A stretch of 64,000 nucleotides of DNA from Phenylobacterium sp. J426 (GTDB taxonomy: Bacteria; Pseudomonadota; Alphaproteobacteria; Caulobacterales; Caulobacteraceae): positions 1,860,001-1,924,000 of the forward strand of contig NZ_JAJOMY010000001.1 in the NCBI RefSeq assembly GCF_024699945.1. The letters are read 5' to 3'. This document shows positions 8,998 through 19,153 of the stretch, piece by piece; the stretch's first letter is position 1, and every line of letters starts with the position of its first letter. A model generated the notes under the pieces. It was not told where the DNA came from. It searched no databases and saw nothing but the letters and a program-made list of their open reading frames with translations. Position numbers and translations under genes: made by a program.

Positions 8998-9188
8998 GCC
9001 GCCCGCAGCGGCCTGCGGTCGCACTCGAGGCTTGCCAGAGAGCGCGCGCCTTCCGATGGAAAGAGCGCGCCCTTCGGCGCCTATAGCTCACCTTAAAACG
9101 CTCGTTTGAATTCTGCTGTTCGGCGGCTGGACAAGTCCCGGAGCGCACCCCTATGGTCCCGCCCAATCAACAGGGGGGACATCGCGGC

Positions 9189-10319
9189 ATGCCCGTCATC
9201 GCCGTCACCAAGGAGCGCCGCTCGGGAGAGACCCGCGTGGCTGCGGTTCCAGAGACGGTGAAGAAGCTGACCGCCGCGGGCTTCACCGTCGTCGTCGAGG
9301 CCGGCGCCGGTCTTTCCGCCGCCTTCCAGGACGCTGACTACGAAGCCGCGGGCGCCACCCTGGCCAGGACGCCCACGGACGCGCTTGGCCAGGCCGACAT
9401 CGTCTTCAAGGTGCGCGCGCCGGAGCCCGAGGAGATCCAGGCCACGAAGAAGGGCGCACTGGTGGTCGCCCTGCTCAATCCGTATCAGGACAGGGCTACG
9501 CTGGATGCGCTGGCGGCGCAGGGCGCGACCGCCTTCGCGATGGAGTTCGTGCCGCGGATCACCCGGGCTCAGGTGATGGACGCGCTGTCGTCCCAGGCGA
9601 ACCTCGCGGGCTACCGCGCTGTCATCGAGGCCGCCGAGGCCTACGGCCGGGCGCTGCCGATGATGATGACGCCCGCCGGCACCATCGCGCCGGCGAAGGT
9701 CTTCGTGATGGGCGTCGGTGTTGCGGGCCTGCAGGCCATCGCTACGGCGCGGCGCCTGGGCGCCGTGGTCACCGCCACCGATGTGCGGCCGGCGACCAAG
9801 GAACAGGTCGAGAGCCTGGGCGGCAAGTTCGTCGCCGCCGAGGACGAGGAGTTCAAGGCGGCCGAGACGTCCGGCGGCTACGCCAAGGAGATGAGCGCCG
9901 AGTACCAGGCCAAGCAGGCCGCGCTGATCACCGAGCACATCAAGAAGCAGGACATCGTGATCACCACGGCCCTCATCCCCGGCCGCCCGGCTCCCAAGCT
10001 GGTCAGCGCTGCTCAGGTCGCCTCCATGAAGCCGGGCTCGGTGATCGTCGACCTGGCCGTCGAACAGGGCGGCAATGTCGAGGGCTCGAAGCTAGGCGAG
10101 GTCGCCGTGGTCGGCGGGGTGAAGATCGTCGGCTATGCGAACCTCCCGGGCCGGATCGCCGCCGACTCCTCGGCGCTGTACGCCCGCAATCTCATGGCCT
10201 TCGCCGAGCTGCTGAAGGACAAGGAGGGCGGCTTCGCCCCCGACTATGAGGACGAGATCCTCAAGGCCGCGCTCGTCACCAAGGACGGCGCCATCGTCCA
10301 CCCCTCGCTGAAGGGCTGA
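9189..10319 (+). CDS. pntA: NAD(P) transhydrogenase alpha subunit, part 1 (soluble dI domain)
   Basis: A 376-residue soluble NAD(H)-binding domain of the proton-translocating transhydrogenase, which uses the proton gradient to reduce NADP with NADH. The start MPVIAVTKERRSGETRVAAVPETVKKL and the Rossmann stretch KVFVMGVGVAGLQAIATARRLGAVVTATDVR are diagnostic, as is the mobile-loop region with EEFKAAETSGGYAKEMS. The ATG at 9189 has a strong GGGGGGA site 9 bp upstream and fits the family better than a GTG at 9153. In alphaproteobacteria the alpha subunit is split; the membrane part follows at once. First gene of a four-gene operon. Confidence 0.94.
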   Translation: MPVIAVTKERRSGETRVAAVPETVKKLTAAGFTVVVEAGAGLSAAFQDADYEAAGATLARTPTDALGQADIVFKVRAPEPEEIQATKKGALVVALLNPYQDRATLDALAAQGATAFAMEFVPRITRAQVMDALSSQANLAGYRAVIEAAEAYGRALPMMMTPAGTIAPAKVFVMGVGVAGLQAIATARRLGAVVTATDVRPATKEQVESLGGKFVAAEDEEFKAAETSGGYAKEMSAEYQAKQAALITEHIKKQDIVITTALIPGRPAPKLVSAAQVASMKPGSVIVDLAVEQGGNVEGSKLGEVAVVGGVKIVGYANLPGRIAADSSALYARNLMAFAELLKDKEGGFAPDYEDEILKAALVTKDGAIVHPSLKG

Positions 10320-10322
10320 TCC

Positions 10323-10646
10323 ATGGAAGCCGTCGACCCCACCGTCTTTCGCCTGGCGATCTTCGTGCTCGCCATCTTCGTCGGCTACTACGTGGTCTGG
10401 AGCGTCACGCCGGCGCTGCACACGCCGCTGATGGCCGTCACCAACGCCATCTCCTCGGTGATCATCGTCGGCGCCCTGCTGGCCGCGGCGGCCTCGGGCC
10501 AGGGCGGCGAGTTGACGGGCAACGTGCTGATCTCGAAAGGGGCCGGCGCGATCGCCGCGGCCTTCGCGGCGGTCAACATCTTCGGCGGCTTCCTGGTCAC
10601 CCAGCGGATGCTTGCCATGTACAAGAAGAAGGACAAGGGCAAGTGA
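10323..10646 (+). CDS. NAD(P) transhydrogenase alpha subunit, part 2 (membrane dII part)
   Basis: A 107-residue membrane protein with three hydrophobic helices (residues ~10-30, ~38-58, ~72-95) and a lysine-rich cytoplasmic end. It matches the membrane half of split-alpha transhydrogenases ([22 protein letters not shown] is the signature segment). It assembles with the soluble dI protein and with PntB to form the proton channel. Starts 3 bp after the preceding gene and overlaps the next start by 4 bp (GTGA), indicating translational coupling. Confidence 0.93.
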   Translation: MEAVDPTVFRLAIFVLAIFVGYYVVWSVTPALHTPLMAVTNAISSVIIVGALLAAAASGQGGELTGNVLISKGAGAIAAAFAAVNIFGGFLVTQRMLAMYKKKDKGK

Positions 10647-10858
10647 GCGACGGCTACCGTCGCAACGCCGAGCTGTCCCGCGCGGCCATCGTCACCGCCG
10701 CCGGCGGGGCGGTGATCGCCATGTCGCAGCAGGCGGCGGTGGTGGGGCCTGGTCCCGCCGCGAAAGTCATCCTTTTGGCCGGCGGCGCGGTCGTCGCACT
10801 GGGCCTTCTATTCGCACTTCGCAGCCTGTTCGGTCGTCGGGGGGACGCTGACCAATGA
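10643..10858 (+). CDS. Small membrane protein encoded between the transhydrogenase subunits
   Basis: A 71-residue frame starting at GTG 10643, overlapping the previous stop (GTGA), and ending in an ATGA overlap with pntB. It has two hydrophobic segments (residues ~14-32 and ~40-60) and an Arg-rich end. The double coupling and its position inside the pnt operon argue that it is translated and perhaps acts in assembly or stability of the transhydrogenase. I do not recognise a family. Confidence 0.65.
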   Translation: MSDGYRRNAELSRAAIVTAAGGAVIAMSQQAAVVGPGPAAKVILLAGGAVVALGLLFALRSLFGRRGDADQ

Positions 10859-12271
10859 ACGCCAATCTCGCGGCCATCCTCTACCTCGTCTCGGGCGTGC
10901 TCTTCATCCTTGCGCTCCGGGGCCTCTCCTCGCCGACCTCCAGCCAGGCGGGCAACCGCAACGGCATGATCGGCATGGCGATCGCGGTCGGCACCGTGCT
11001 CGCCACGCTCTGGGGGCAGGGGGCGCTCGACGCCCTGACCCTGGCGCTGATCGCCGGCGGCGTCGCTATCGGCGGCGTCATCGGAGCGGTCATCGCCAAG
11101 CGCGTCGCCATGACGTCGATGCCCCAGCTCGTCGCCGCCTTCCACAGCCTCGTCGGCATGGCGGCCTGTCTGGTGGCGGTCGCCGCAATCCACACGCCCG
11201 AAGCCTACGGCATCGGCCATGCCGGGGCGATCCACAGCGTCTCGCTCGTCGAACTATCCCTCGGCCTCGCCATCGGCGCGGTGACCTTCACCGGCTCCGT
11301 GATCGCCTTCGCCAAGCTGAACGGCAACATGAGCGGCGCCCCGATCCTGCTGCCTGCCCGCCACCTGCTGAACGTCGCGATCGGCGTCGGCATCGTCGCC
11401 CTGATCGTGGTGCTGGTGATGAGCGGCGGCTCGGCGCTCTGGGCGTTCTGGGGGGATCTTCGCGCTCAGCCTGCTGATCGGCGTGACGCTGATCATCCCG
11501 ATCGGCGGCGCCGACATGCCGGTCGTCGTGTCGATGCTGAACAGCTACTCGGGCTGGGCCGCGGCCGCGTTGGGCTTCACGCTCGAGAACACCACCCTGA
11601 TCATCACGGGGGCGCTCGTCGGCTCCTCCGGCGCCATCCTCAGCTACATCATGTGCAAGGGGATGAACCGGAGCTTCGTCTCGGTGATCCTGGGCGGCTT
11701 CGGCGCCGACGACAGCGCGGCTGCGTCGGGCGGCCGGGTGGAGACCCGGCCGGTGAAGCAGGGCTCGGCTGACGACGCGGCCTTCATCATGAAGAACGCC
11801 TCGAAAGTGATCATCGTCCCCGGCTACGGCATGGCGGTCAGCCAGGCGCAACATGCGCTGCGCGAAATGGCCGACAAGCTGAAGGAGGAGGGGGTCGAGG
11901 TGAAGTACGCGATCCACCCCGTCGCCGGTCGGATGCCCGGGCACATGAACGTGCTGCTGGCTGAAGCAAACGTTCCCTACGACGAGGTCTTCGAGCTCGA
12001 GGACATCAACTCGGAGTTCTCGACGGCCGACGTCGCATTCGTGATCGGCGCCAACGACGTGACCAATCCGGCCGCCAAGACCGACCCGCAGTCACCCATC
12101 TTCGGCATGCCGATCCTCGACGTGGAGAAGGCCCGGACCGTGCTGTTCGTGAAGCGCGGCATGGCGTCTGGCTATGCGGGCGTCGAGAACGAGCTGTTCT
12201 TCCGCGACAACACCATGATGCTGTTCGCCGACGCCAAGAAGATGGTCGAGGGCATCCTCAAGGGGCTCTGA
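10855..12271 (+). CDS. pntB: NAD(P) transhydrogenase beta subunit (one apparent frameshift)
   Basis: The repaired protein has 471 residues, normal for PntB. The N-terminal ~200 residues are a multi-helix membrane domain; the C-terminal ~190 form the NADP(H)-binding dIII domain with [46 protein letters not shown] and [13 protein letters not shown]. The reading frame breaks at a G6 tract (11450-11455): with five G the text continues [27 protein letters not shown], exactly the expected helix. The break is therefore most likely a one-base sequencing insertion. If real, it would abolish NADP binding and uncouple the pump. Confidence 0.92.
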
Positions 12272-12289
12272 CCCCCGTCAGGGGATCGA

Positions 12290-13644
12290 TCAGGCGAACG
12301 GATCGTCCCAGCCGAAGCCGCGGCCGCCGCCCGGCGGAAGGCCGGCGGCCACCGGCCCGTGGGCGAGCGTCAGCAGGACGTAACCGTCGATCACGCCGTC
12401 ACCATCGAGGTCGACCTCGACGCGGACCTGGGGACCCATCGGTCCCATCGTGGCGGGGCCAAACTCGCTGGTCCCGAAGTCGCCTGACTCAAAATCCACA
12501 GGCGGCGTGGTCGCGCCATCCCGCTCCGTGCCTCCGCCGCTCCCGGGAGCCAGCGTGGGCGGCGTCAGCGTCGCAGGCTCGCTCGTCGAAGGCTCGGCGG
12601 GGGGCGGCGGTACGGCGACCGGGCGGCCGTTCAGCACCAGGCGGTCGCCTTCCGCGACGTTGAAGTCCGTGACCACGCCAAGCAGAGTGTCGGCGCGGCC
12701 CAGCACATGAGGCGCGTTGATCACGAACGTATCCGCGCCCGGAGCCGCCCGTGGCGGTGACGCCGACGCGGAGCTCGAGCCTGTCGTCGCCCGCGCCGCC
12801 TTCCAGGAGGTCATTGCCGCCGCCCCCATCCAGCGTGTCGTCGCCGGCGCCGCCGATAATGCGCTCGTCGGCCGCGGTGCCGGTCAACCGGTCGTCGCCG
12901 TCGCCGCCCACGATCACTCGGGTCGTCTCGGCGGCGCTCGTTTCGCGGGGGGCTTTCCGTTCTGGTCCCCGCGGAGGGGGTCTCGAGCTTCGGCGCTTCG
13001 ACGGCGTTTAGCGCCACCACCGTCGTGGCGACCGAACCGGCGGCGTCGCCGGCGGTCGGGGCGGCCGCCATCAGCGCGGCCTTCGGAGGTGCAGGCTCCG
13101 ACAGCGCCGCACCCTGGATCGCGAGCTCGCGCTCCTGCGTCGGCGCCTTGACGTCCGGTGGGGGCGGCGGCGGGTCGACCGCCGGGGTCTCCGGCACGGG
13201 TGGGGTGGCGGCCTCGGCCGGGCCGGCGAACTCGACGGTCTCGTAGAAGAAGGCGGTGGCGATGACGAGCGCCAGGAAGGTCTGGGCCTGACGCCCGACC
13301 AGGCTGAACGGCACCACCACGGCGCTGTCCTCTTCCGCCTCGACCTGGCTGTTCAGGCGATCGCGCAGCGTGGCGTGCAGGTCGGCGCCCTCGCTCAGGG
13401 TGTCGTCCACCGCCGAGTGCACCACGAACTTGCCCTCGATGCGCGCCACGTGGATCAGGACGTCGCCGTTCTCATCGGTCACCACGCACCAGGGGTCGCC
13501 GGAATCGGTGGCCCCGAACACGGTCTCCACCCGCGCCCCGTCCGCGGTGAGGCGCTGGGCCAGCTCCTCCAGGCGCGCGCGCTCGGCGGCGGTCCAGTCG
13601 CCGTTGGAGCGCACGCGGGCGATGAAGGGAACGACGTCACCCAT
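12290..13644 (-). CDS. Membrane-anchored RTX-type calcium-binding protein (two apparent frameshifts)
   Basis: The repaired product is 450 residues. Residues ~1-115 form a small soluble domain ([43 protein letters not shown]); a single hydrophobic helix follows ([17 protein letters not shown]); then a long Pro/Ala-rich linker; then RTX nonapeptide repeats ([39 protein letters not shown]) that form a calcium-binding beta-roll; then a C-terminal region with an EF-like loop [10 protein letters not shown]. Frame breaks lie at G6 12947-12952 and near CCC 12738-12740; removing one base at each gives continuous sequence, including [14 protein letters not shown]. No Sec signal is seen, so type I export or a type II membrane orientation is possible. 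It neighbours an XRE regulator and an autotransporter. Confidence 0.75.
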
Positions 13645-13672
13645 CGGGGCGGGAAGTCTCCTGGTCGGGCCG

Positions 13673-13999
13673 TCAGGCCGTGGCGCGGCCCTGCGCCGCG
13701 TCGGCTTCGAACAGCAGCCGGAAGAGTTCAGGTTCGTAGTAGCGGAGCAGGGTCTTGGCGAACTCGCTGGGATCGAGCCCCAGCGCCTGGGCCCACGCCG
13801 CTTGGGTCTCTATGGGGAGCCGGCCCAACCCGCTCTCCACCTGCGAGACGAAGGTGTAGTAGCGCAGGCCCACCTTCTCCGCCAGCTCAGCTTGCGTCAG
13901 GCCGGCGGTCTCGCGCGCCGTCTTCAGCCAGCGGCCAGCCTGCTGACGCAGGACCTTGATCTGGGCGGCCTTTACGGGGTCGGTCGCGGGTCTCGGCAT
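13673..13999 (-). CDS. XRE-family helix-turn-helix regulator
   Basis: A 108-residue protein with a Cro/CI-type helix-turn-helix at residues ~18-75 (LRQQAGRWLKTARETAGLTQAELAEKVGLRYYTFVSQVESGLGRLP) and a short C-terminal helix that ends near an Ala-rich tail. It is divergent from the autotransporter and upstream of the RTX-type gene on the same strand with a 28 bp gap. A perfect dyad lies in the divergent region, so autoregulation and control of the surface proteins are likely. Function inferred from position. Confidence 0.85.
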   Translation of the reverse strand: MPRPATDPVKAAQIKVLRQQAGRWLKTARETAGLTQAELAEKVGLRYYTFVSQVESGLGRLPIETQAAWAQALGLDPSEFAKTLLRYYEPELFRLLFEADAAQGRATA

Positions 14000-14077
14000 C
14001 GGGGGTCCCTTCGGGGCCCTCGCGCCCCTTGCGGGCGGCGCGGGAGCGGACTACTACAGTTTTTCCGAAACAAATTA

Positions 14078-14092
14078 CTACACAATGTGTAG
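14078..14092. promoter_or_regulatory. Dyad operator between XRE regulator and autotransporter
   Basis: Bases 14078-14092 read CTACACAATGTGTAG: a 6-bp perfect inverted repeat with AAT at the centre, inside an unusually AT-rich stretch. A related half site (CTACAG) occurs at 14054-14059. The placement 79 bp upstream of the regulator's start and 44 bp upstream of the autotransporter's start suits an XRE dimer. Binding not shown. Confidence 0.6.
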
Positions 14093-14135
14093 CCGCGCGT
14101 CATCGGCTATCACAGCGCTCGAGAACGGGAAAGCA

Positions 14136-17100
14136 ATGAAGCGTTTGTTCGTGTCGGCGGCCATGCTGCCGCTCCTTTATGCTGCCGGCGCCCAGGCGGA
14201 GACCAAGATCTCGACCGCCACAACCGCTCCAGTGCGGACCTCCACCGCCGCCAGCGGCCAGCCTGACTCACTGCTCATCGAGGCGAGCGGTTCGATCAAG
14301 CCGACCACGGCCGGCGCGGCGGTGACGATGGACTCCTCGCACGACGTCAAGAACGCGGGCGCGATCGGCTTCACTGGCGTGAACAACGCCGCCGGGGTTC
14401 TGCTGGTCGGCGGCCGGTCCGGAACGCTGACGAACACCGGTTTCATTGATCTTCTGGAGGACTACACCCCGACCGATGCCGACAACGACGGCGACCTCGA
14501 CGGGCCCTTCGCGCAAGGCTCGGGGCGGTTCGGCATCCGGGCGACCGGTCCTGGGCCGTTCACCGGCAACATCGTCAACCAGGGCACGATCAGCGTTGAG
14601 GGCAACGACTCGGGAGGCATCTCCCTGGAGACGGCGTTGGCCGGCTCGCTGACCAGTTCGGGCTCGGTGTCGGTGGTGGGCGACCGATCCACAGGCGTCT
14701 CTGCGGCGTCTGTCAGCGGCGATGTCCGCATCACCGGCGCGGTTGCGGTGAAAGGCGAGGGCTCTCAGGCGGTCGTGCTGGGCGACGTGGGCGGCGGCAT
14801 CGTGCTGCAGAACGGCGTCAGCGCCACCGGCTATCGGTCAACCATCCGCACCACGGACGACGCGACCCGCGCAAAGCTGGACGCCGACGACCTGAAGCAG
14901 GGCGGCGCGGCTGTGCGTCTGAGCGGCAGCGTCGCCAGGGGGCTGCTGCTGGATCGCCCACCGGCTGACGCCGACAAGGACGACAAGGACGAGGACGACG
15001 GACGGCGTCGAGGACGCGCTGGAGGCGACCGCCCAGATCGTCTCGGCCGGCGCCGCGCCGGCCCTCGACATCGGCGGCTCGGACGGCCACGAGCTTCGGT
15101 CGCGTGGGAACGGGCGAACTGGGCTATGGCATCGTGAACCGCGGCCAGATCGCGGCCGATGGGGTCAATGACGGCATCTCGGCCACAGCGGTCCGCATCG
15201 GTCAGACCGGCGGCGGGACCACGACGATCGATGGCGGAATCTACAACGCCAAGGCGGCGATCACCGCCAAGGCCTATGGGGCCGAGGCGACCGCCATCCT
15301 GCTGAATGCGGGCGCCGCCGTGCCCATTATCCGCAACACCGGCACCATCGCGGGCGATCAGGTGGGCGGCAAGCAGGACGGCCGCGGCATCGTGGACCTC
15401 TCGGGCAACCTGGCATTGGTGGAGAACTCGGGCGTCATCCGGGGCGCGGTAACCCCGAAGACCGGAGAGGCGGCGACGGCGCATGGCGTCGCCCTCGACC
15501 TTTCCGCCAATACGCTGGGCGCCGTGGTCCGCCAGGCGAAGGTCGCCACCGACGATACGCCCCAGATCGTGGGCGACGTGCGGTTCGGGGCCGGCGCCGA
15601 CCGGCTCGAACTGCTGGGCGGCGTTCTTACCGGCGCCATGAGTTTCGGGGCTGGCGCCGACACGCTGATCATCGACGGCGAAGCCAGGGCGGCGGGTCGC
15701 CTGACCGACACGGACGGCGCGCTGGCGCTGGAGATCCGCAACGGCCGGCTGGCGGTCAGCAACACCGAGGCGATCGCCATCACGTCGTTGGACTTGGGCG
15801 CCAAGGGCGTCCTGGCGGTCACCATCGACCAGCAGGCCAACCAGGCGACGCGCTTCAACGTCGCCGGAACGGCGGCGCTCGCCGCGGGCGCGCAGGTGGA
15901 AGTTCAGCTGAAGTCTTTGGTCCGCGGCTCCCAGTCCTACCAGATCCTGCAGGCGCAGAACCTTCAGGTGGCCCAGACGGGGACCACGCTGGCGGGCGCG
16001 CCGTTCCTCTATCAGGCGGCGCTGCGCAGCGAACCGGGCGTGGGCGCGCTGTATGTGGACGTTCGGGCCAAGACGGCGGCCGAGCTCGGCCTCAACCGAT
16101 CGGGCGGTCAGGCCTACTCGGCCGTGTTCAACTCGCTCGACACCAACGACGCCATCGAACAGGCCTTCCTCGCCCAAACGACGCAGGCCGGCTTCATGGG
16201 TCTGTACCAGCAGATGCTGCCGGACCACTCAGGCGGGGCGATCATGTCGGCCGCGGCCATCTCGGCAGCCGTTTCGTCGGCGACCTCACAGCCGATGGCC
16301 ATCGATCGCGCCTCGGGCGTAGGAGTCTGGGCGCAGGAGATCCTGTTCGAGATCCGCCGCGACCGCACCGACGCCAATGGCTTCAAGTCGCAGGGCTTCG
16401 GCTTGGCAGGGGGCGTGGACCTGCTGGGCGATGCGAACGCCGTGGGCGTCACCGCGGCCTTCGTCGCCACCGAGTATCGCGACCGCGGGCGCCGCAGCCG
16501 GCGAGCAGGTGTCGATGAACGTCCTGAACGGCGGCGGATACTGGCGCTTCGACACCGGGGGCCTGCACGCCGACGCGCGGGTGGGCGTGGGTTACGCCTG
16601 GTTCGACGGCGACCGCAGGCTGGTGGGCGGAGGCCTCGATCTGCGCAGCGAGGCCGACTGGACGGGCTGGCTCGTCGACGCCCATGCGGGCGCCTCGTAT
16701 ACGGCGAACCTCGGCAAGCTCTACGCACGGCCGGAGCTGAGCCTCGATTACCTGCGGCTGTCCGAGGACGGCTACAGCGAGAGCGGCGGCGGCGCGGGCT
16801 TCGACCTGACTGTCGACAAGCGGAAGGGTGACCTGCTGACCGGTCAGGCGGCGTTGGCCGTCGGCTACCGGTTCGGCGAGGAGGTGTATTGGGCGCCTGA
16901 GCTGAAGGTCGGCTGGCGTCAGCGGTTGGCCGGAAGCCCCGGCAAGACCACCGCTCGCTTCGGTACGGGCGCGCCGTTCGTCCTCGACGCCGAGCAGGTG
17001 TTCGATGGGGGACTTGTCGTCCGCCTCGGCCTCCGTGGCGGTTCCGAAAAGGTGCTGTTCGCCATCGATGGCGGCGGTACGTTCGAGAGCGACTACAAGC

Positions 17101-17138
17101 AGTATGACGTCCGCGCGACGGTGCGCTTCCAGTTCTAG
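14136..17138 (+). CDS. Type V autotransporter, outer-membrane beta-barrel protein (three apparent frameshifts)
   Basis: The repaired protein has 999 residues. It begins with a Sec signal peptide (MKRLFVSAAMLPLLYAAGAQA). Residues ~30-640 are a passenger with repeated N-x-G-x-I turns (VKNAGAIGF, LTNTGFIDLL, IVNQGTISVEG, YGIVNRGQI, IRNTGTIAG), the pattern of a right-handed beta-helix. It includes an acidic calcium-like stretch (DADNDGDLDG). The last ~290 residues form the autotransporter barrel (VGVWAQEILFEIRRDR, then alternating strands) ending in RATVRFQF, with the terminal Phe needed for BAM insertion. Frame breaks at ~15000, ~15095 and 16487-16489 each look like one extra base and vanish when it is removed. 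It is controlled probably by the divergent XRE protein. Ligand or role at the cell surface unknown. Confidence 0.85.
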
Positions 17139-17152
17139 AGCGACAGTTTTCC

Positions 17153-17190
17153 GGCGGAGCCCGCATGTCGAATGACGTACGGGTTCCGCC
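17153..17190. terminator. Hairpin after the autotransporter gene
   Basis: GGCGGAGCCCG (17153-17163) pairs with CGGGTTCCGCC (17180-17190), an 11-bp stem with one G-U pair and a 16-base loop, 15 bp after the stop. No T-run follows, so it may be a weak or Rho-assisted terminator, or a transcript-stabilising stem. Confidence 0.4.
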
Positions 17191-17357
17191 GACGCTGAGT
17201 GTTCGTGGACGGTTCGAGCAGATCGCCAAACAACGGTTTGATGCTCGCCCAGTTTTTGCCTAGAAGCGCCGCCAGTTAACCACGCCTTACGCGGTTGGGT
17301 TCTGCCGAAGCTTGGCTGTCCGGGTCGGGGCGGTCCTGTCGAGATCCTCGGCGATAG

Positions 17358-18263
17358 GTGGAGTTGACAGCATTGACGGACCTGAGCTTGGCCCAGGACG
17401 GGCGCGTGCGGCACTGGCTGCTGGACGCCGCGCTGGGCGGCATCGTGGCTCTGGCGGCCATCACCCTGGCCCATGCCGCGCGCCCTGAGGCGCCCGCACC
17501 GCTCGCACAGGCCTCGCCCCCGGCGCCCGTCCAAGCCGCCCCAAGTCCGGAAGAACCCCCGATCCTGATCGCGTTCCAGGACCCCGTGCCCGGCCGCGTG
17601 GTGGTGTCCCCCTTCGGTTTGCGGCAGTTGCCGTGGGAAGAGGGCGGCCGGCTGCACGCCGGCGTCGACATCCAGGCGGAGTCCGGTGAAGCCGTCCGCG
17701 CGGCGGCTGACGGCGTTGTCGTGGAGGCCGGCCAGAGTTCGACCTATGGCCGCTACGTCGCGCTGAAGCACGCCGAGGGGCTGACCAGCTTCTACGCCCA
17801 CCTGGGCGCCGTCTCGGGTCATCTCCGTCGCGGCATGGCCATCAAGGCGGGAGAAGCGGTCGGCAAGATCGGCTCGTCCGGCGTATCCACCGGGCCCCAC
17901 CTGCACTTTGAGATCCGCGACAGCCGCGACCGTCCGCTGAACCCGACCCTGTTCCTCGGACGCGAGTTCGCGGAAGCGGGCGATCTCCCGCTACGCAAGG
18001 CGCAACGATTCGCGCGCACGGTGCGGATCGCCCAGGTGTCGACGATCCCGCAAAGCAAGCGCGCACTCATGGAGGCGAAGCTGGAGAAGCAGGAAATGGC
18101 CAAGGCGGTCCGGCTGGCCGAGAAGAGCGGCAAGGCTCCGCCGGCGGTTGCGGCGGATGCCGCGGGCGCGGCGCGCGACGCAGTCGCCGTCGAACGGTTC
18201 GAAGGACTGAAAGTGCTCCCCTCTGGCGACGACGGGCGACCCCGCGCGCAGATCACCTCCTAA
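17358..18263 (+). CDS. M23 family metallopeptidase, membrane-anchored
   Basis: A ~300-residue cell-wall endopeptidase. One hydrophobic helix lies at residues ~25-45, then a Pro-rich linker, and the LytM/M23 domain spans ~75-200: VSPFGLRQ, LHAGVDIQAESGEAVRAAADGVVV (first zinc His and Asp), and TGPHLHFEIRD (HxH). This is the set needed for zinc-dependent cleavage of peptidoglycan cross-links. The C-terminal ~90 residues are basic and Ala-rich. GTG at 17358 opens the longest frame, but a GGTGGAG site at 17357-17363 would better serve a TTG at 17373. It stands alone; the autotransporter ends 219 bp upstream. Confidence 0.88.
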   Translation: MELTALTDLSLAQDGRVRHWLLDAALGGIVALAAITLAHAARPEAPAPLAQASPPAPVQAAPSPEEPPILIAFQDPVPGRVVVSPFGLRQLPWEEGGRLHAGVDIQAESGEAVRAAADGVVVEAGQSSTYGRYVALKHAEGLTSFYAHLGAVSGHLRRGMAIKAGEAVGKIGSSGVSTGPHLHFEIRDSRDRPLNPTLFLGREFAEAGDLPLRKAQRFARTVRIAQVSTIPQSKRALMEAKLEKQEMAKAVRLAEKSGKAPPAVAADAAGAARDAVAVERFEGLKVLPSGDDGRPRAQITS

Positions 18264-18301
18264 ACCTCGACGCCAGCGTTCAGGCGCCTCATAGGTCGGA
18301 C

Positions 18302-19153
18302 GTGCGGGGCGAACTCATCGATATCGGCGGACGCCGCCTGCGGGCCGTGCGCCAGGGGCCGGCGGGCGGGCCGCTCGTCGTCTGCGAGCACGGCGCGTTC
18401 GGTTGCGCGGCCGACTGGGCGATCGTGCAGGAGAAGCTCTCCGACCTGGGCCTACGCAGTCTGGCCTATGATCGCGCAGGGATGGGTCATTCCGATCCCG
18501 GCCCCGAGCCGCGCGACGGTCGTGCGGCGAACGAGGACCTCTCCGCTCTCCTGGACGCCGCGGGCGAGACGGAGCCCTTCGTCCTGGTTGGGCATTCGAT
18601 GGGTGGGCTGAGCTCGCGCTTGTTCGCCTTGACCCGCCCGGAGCGGGTCTCGGGCCTGGTTCTGGTGGACGCGGTGACGCCCGACGCCCTGGACCTCCCC
18701 GGTGCGTCGGCGGCGGTCGCGGCGTTCGGGCAACTGCTGCGGCTCGCTAGCTTCGCCGGACGCTTCGGCCTGATGCGCCCGGTGTCTCTGATCAGCGGCA
18801 ACCTCATCGGGCTGACCGGTGAGGCCGCGCCCGAAAAACGGCGCATCCACGGCTCGGCGGTTCATGCGCGCTGGGCGGCGGCGGAAGTGCTGCAATGGCC
18901 CGCGACGGCCTCTTTGGCCGGCGCCGCCGAGTTGCCGAAGAATCTGCCGGTGGCGGTCGTCACCGCGGGCGCGGCCCATACCCGGAAGCCGCTGAAGGCG
19001 ATCCAGGAAATCCCCGCGATGCGGTCACGGTTCGGGCACATCGACCACGTCGCCCGCTGCAACCACGCGAACCTGCTGGGGCCCCGCTATGCCGACGCGA
19101 TCGTCCGGGGAGTCGAGCACGTGCTGGTCATGAATCCGGCTCGCGGGGGATGA
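18302..19153 (+). CDS. Alpha/beta hydrolase
   Basis: A 283-residue alpha/beta-hydrolase. Motifs: LVVCEHGAFGCAADW (oxyanion region), YDRAGMGHSDPG, nucleophile GHSMGG (Ser99), LVLVDAVTPDALD, and a C-terminal HIDHVARCNHANLLGP that likely holds the catalytic His. Its closest look is to proline-iminopeptidase or esterase-like enzymes, but the substrate cannot be named. It starts at GTG 18302 and its end overlaps the opposite-strand tilS by 26 bp. Confidence 0.85.
   Translation: MRGELIDIGGRRLRAVRQGPAGGPLVVCEHGAFGCAADWAIVQEKLSDLGLRSLAYDRAGMGHSDPGPEPRDGRAANEDLSALLDAAGETEPFVLVGHSMGGLSSRLFALTRPERVSGLVLVDAVTPDALDLPGASAAVAAFGQLLRLASFAGRFGLMRPVSLISGNLIGLTGEAAPEKRRIHGSAVHARWAAAEVLQWPATASLAGAAELPKNLPVAVVTAGAAHTRKPLKAIQEIPAMRSRFGHIDHVARCNHANLLGPRYADAIVRGVEHVLVMNPARGG

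Noticed and set aside
10855..12271. pntB as a pseudogene
   Set aside because: A single G in a G6 run explains the break and all conserved motifs lie on both sides in perfect register.
12272..12289. Terminator between pntB and the RTX-type gene
   Set aside because: CCCC-GTCA-GGGG (12273-12284) is a four-bp stem without a T-run; too weak to call.
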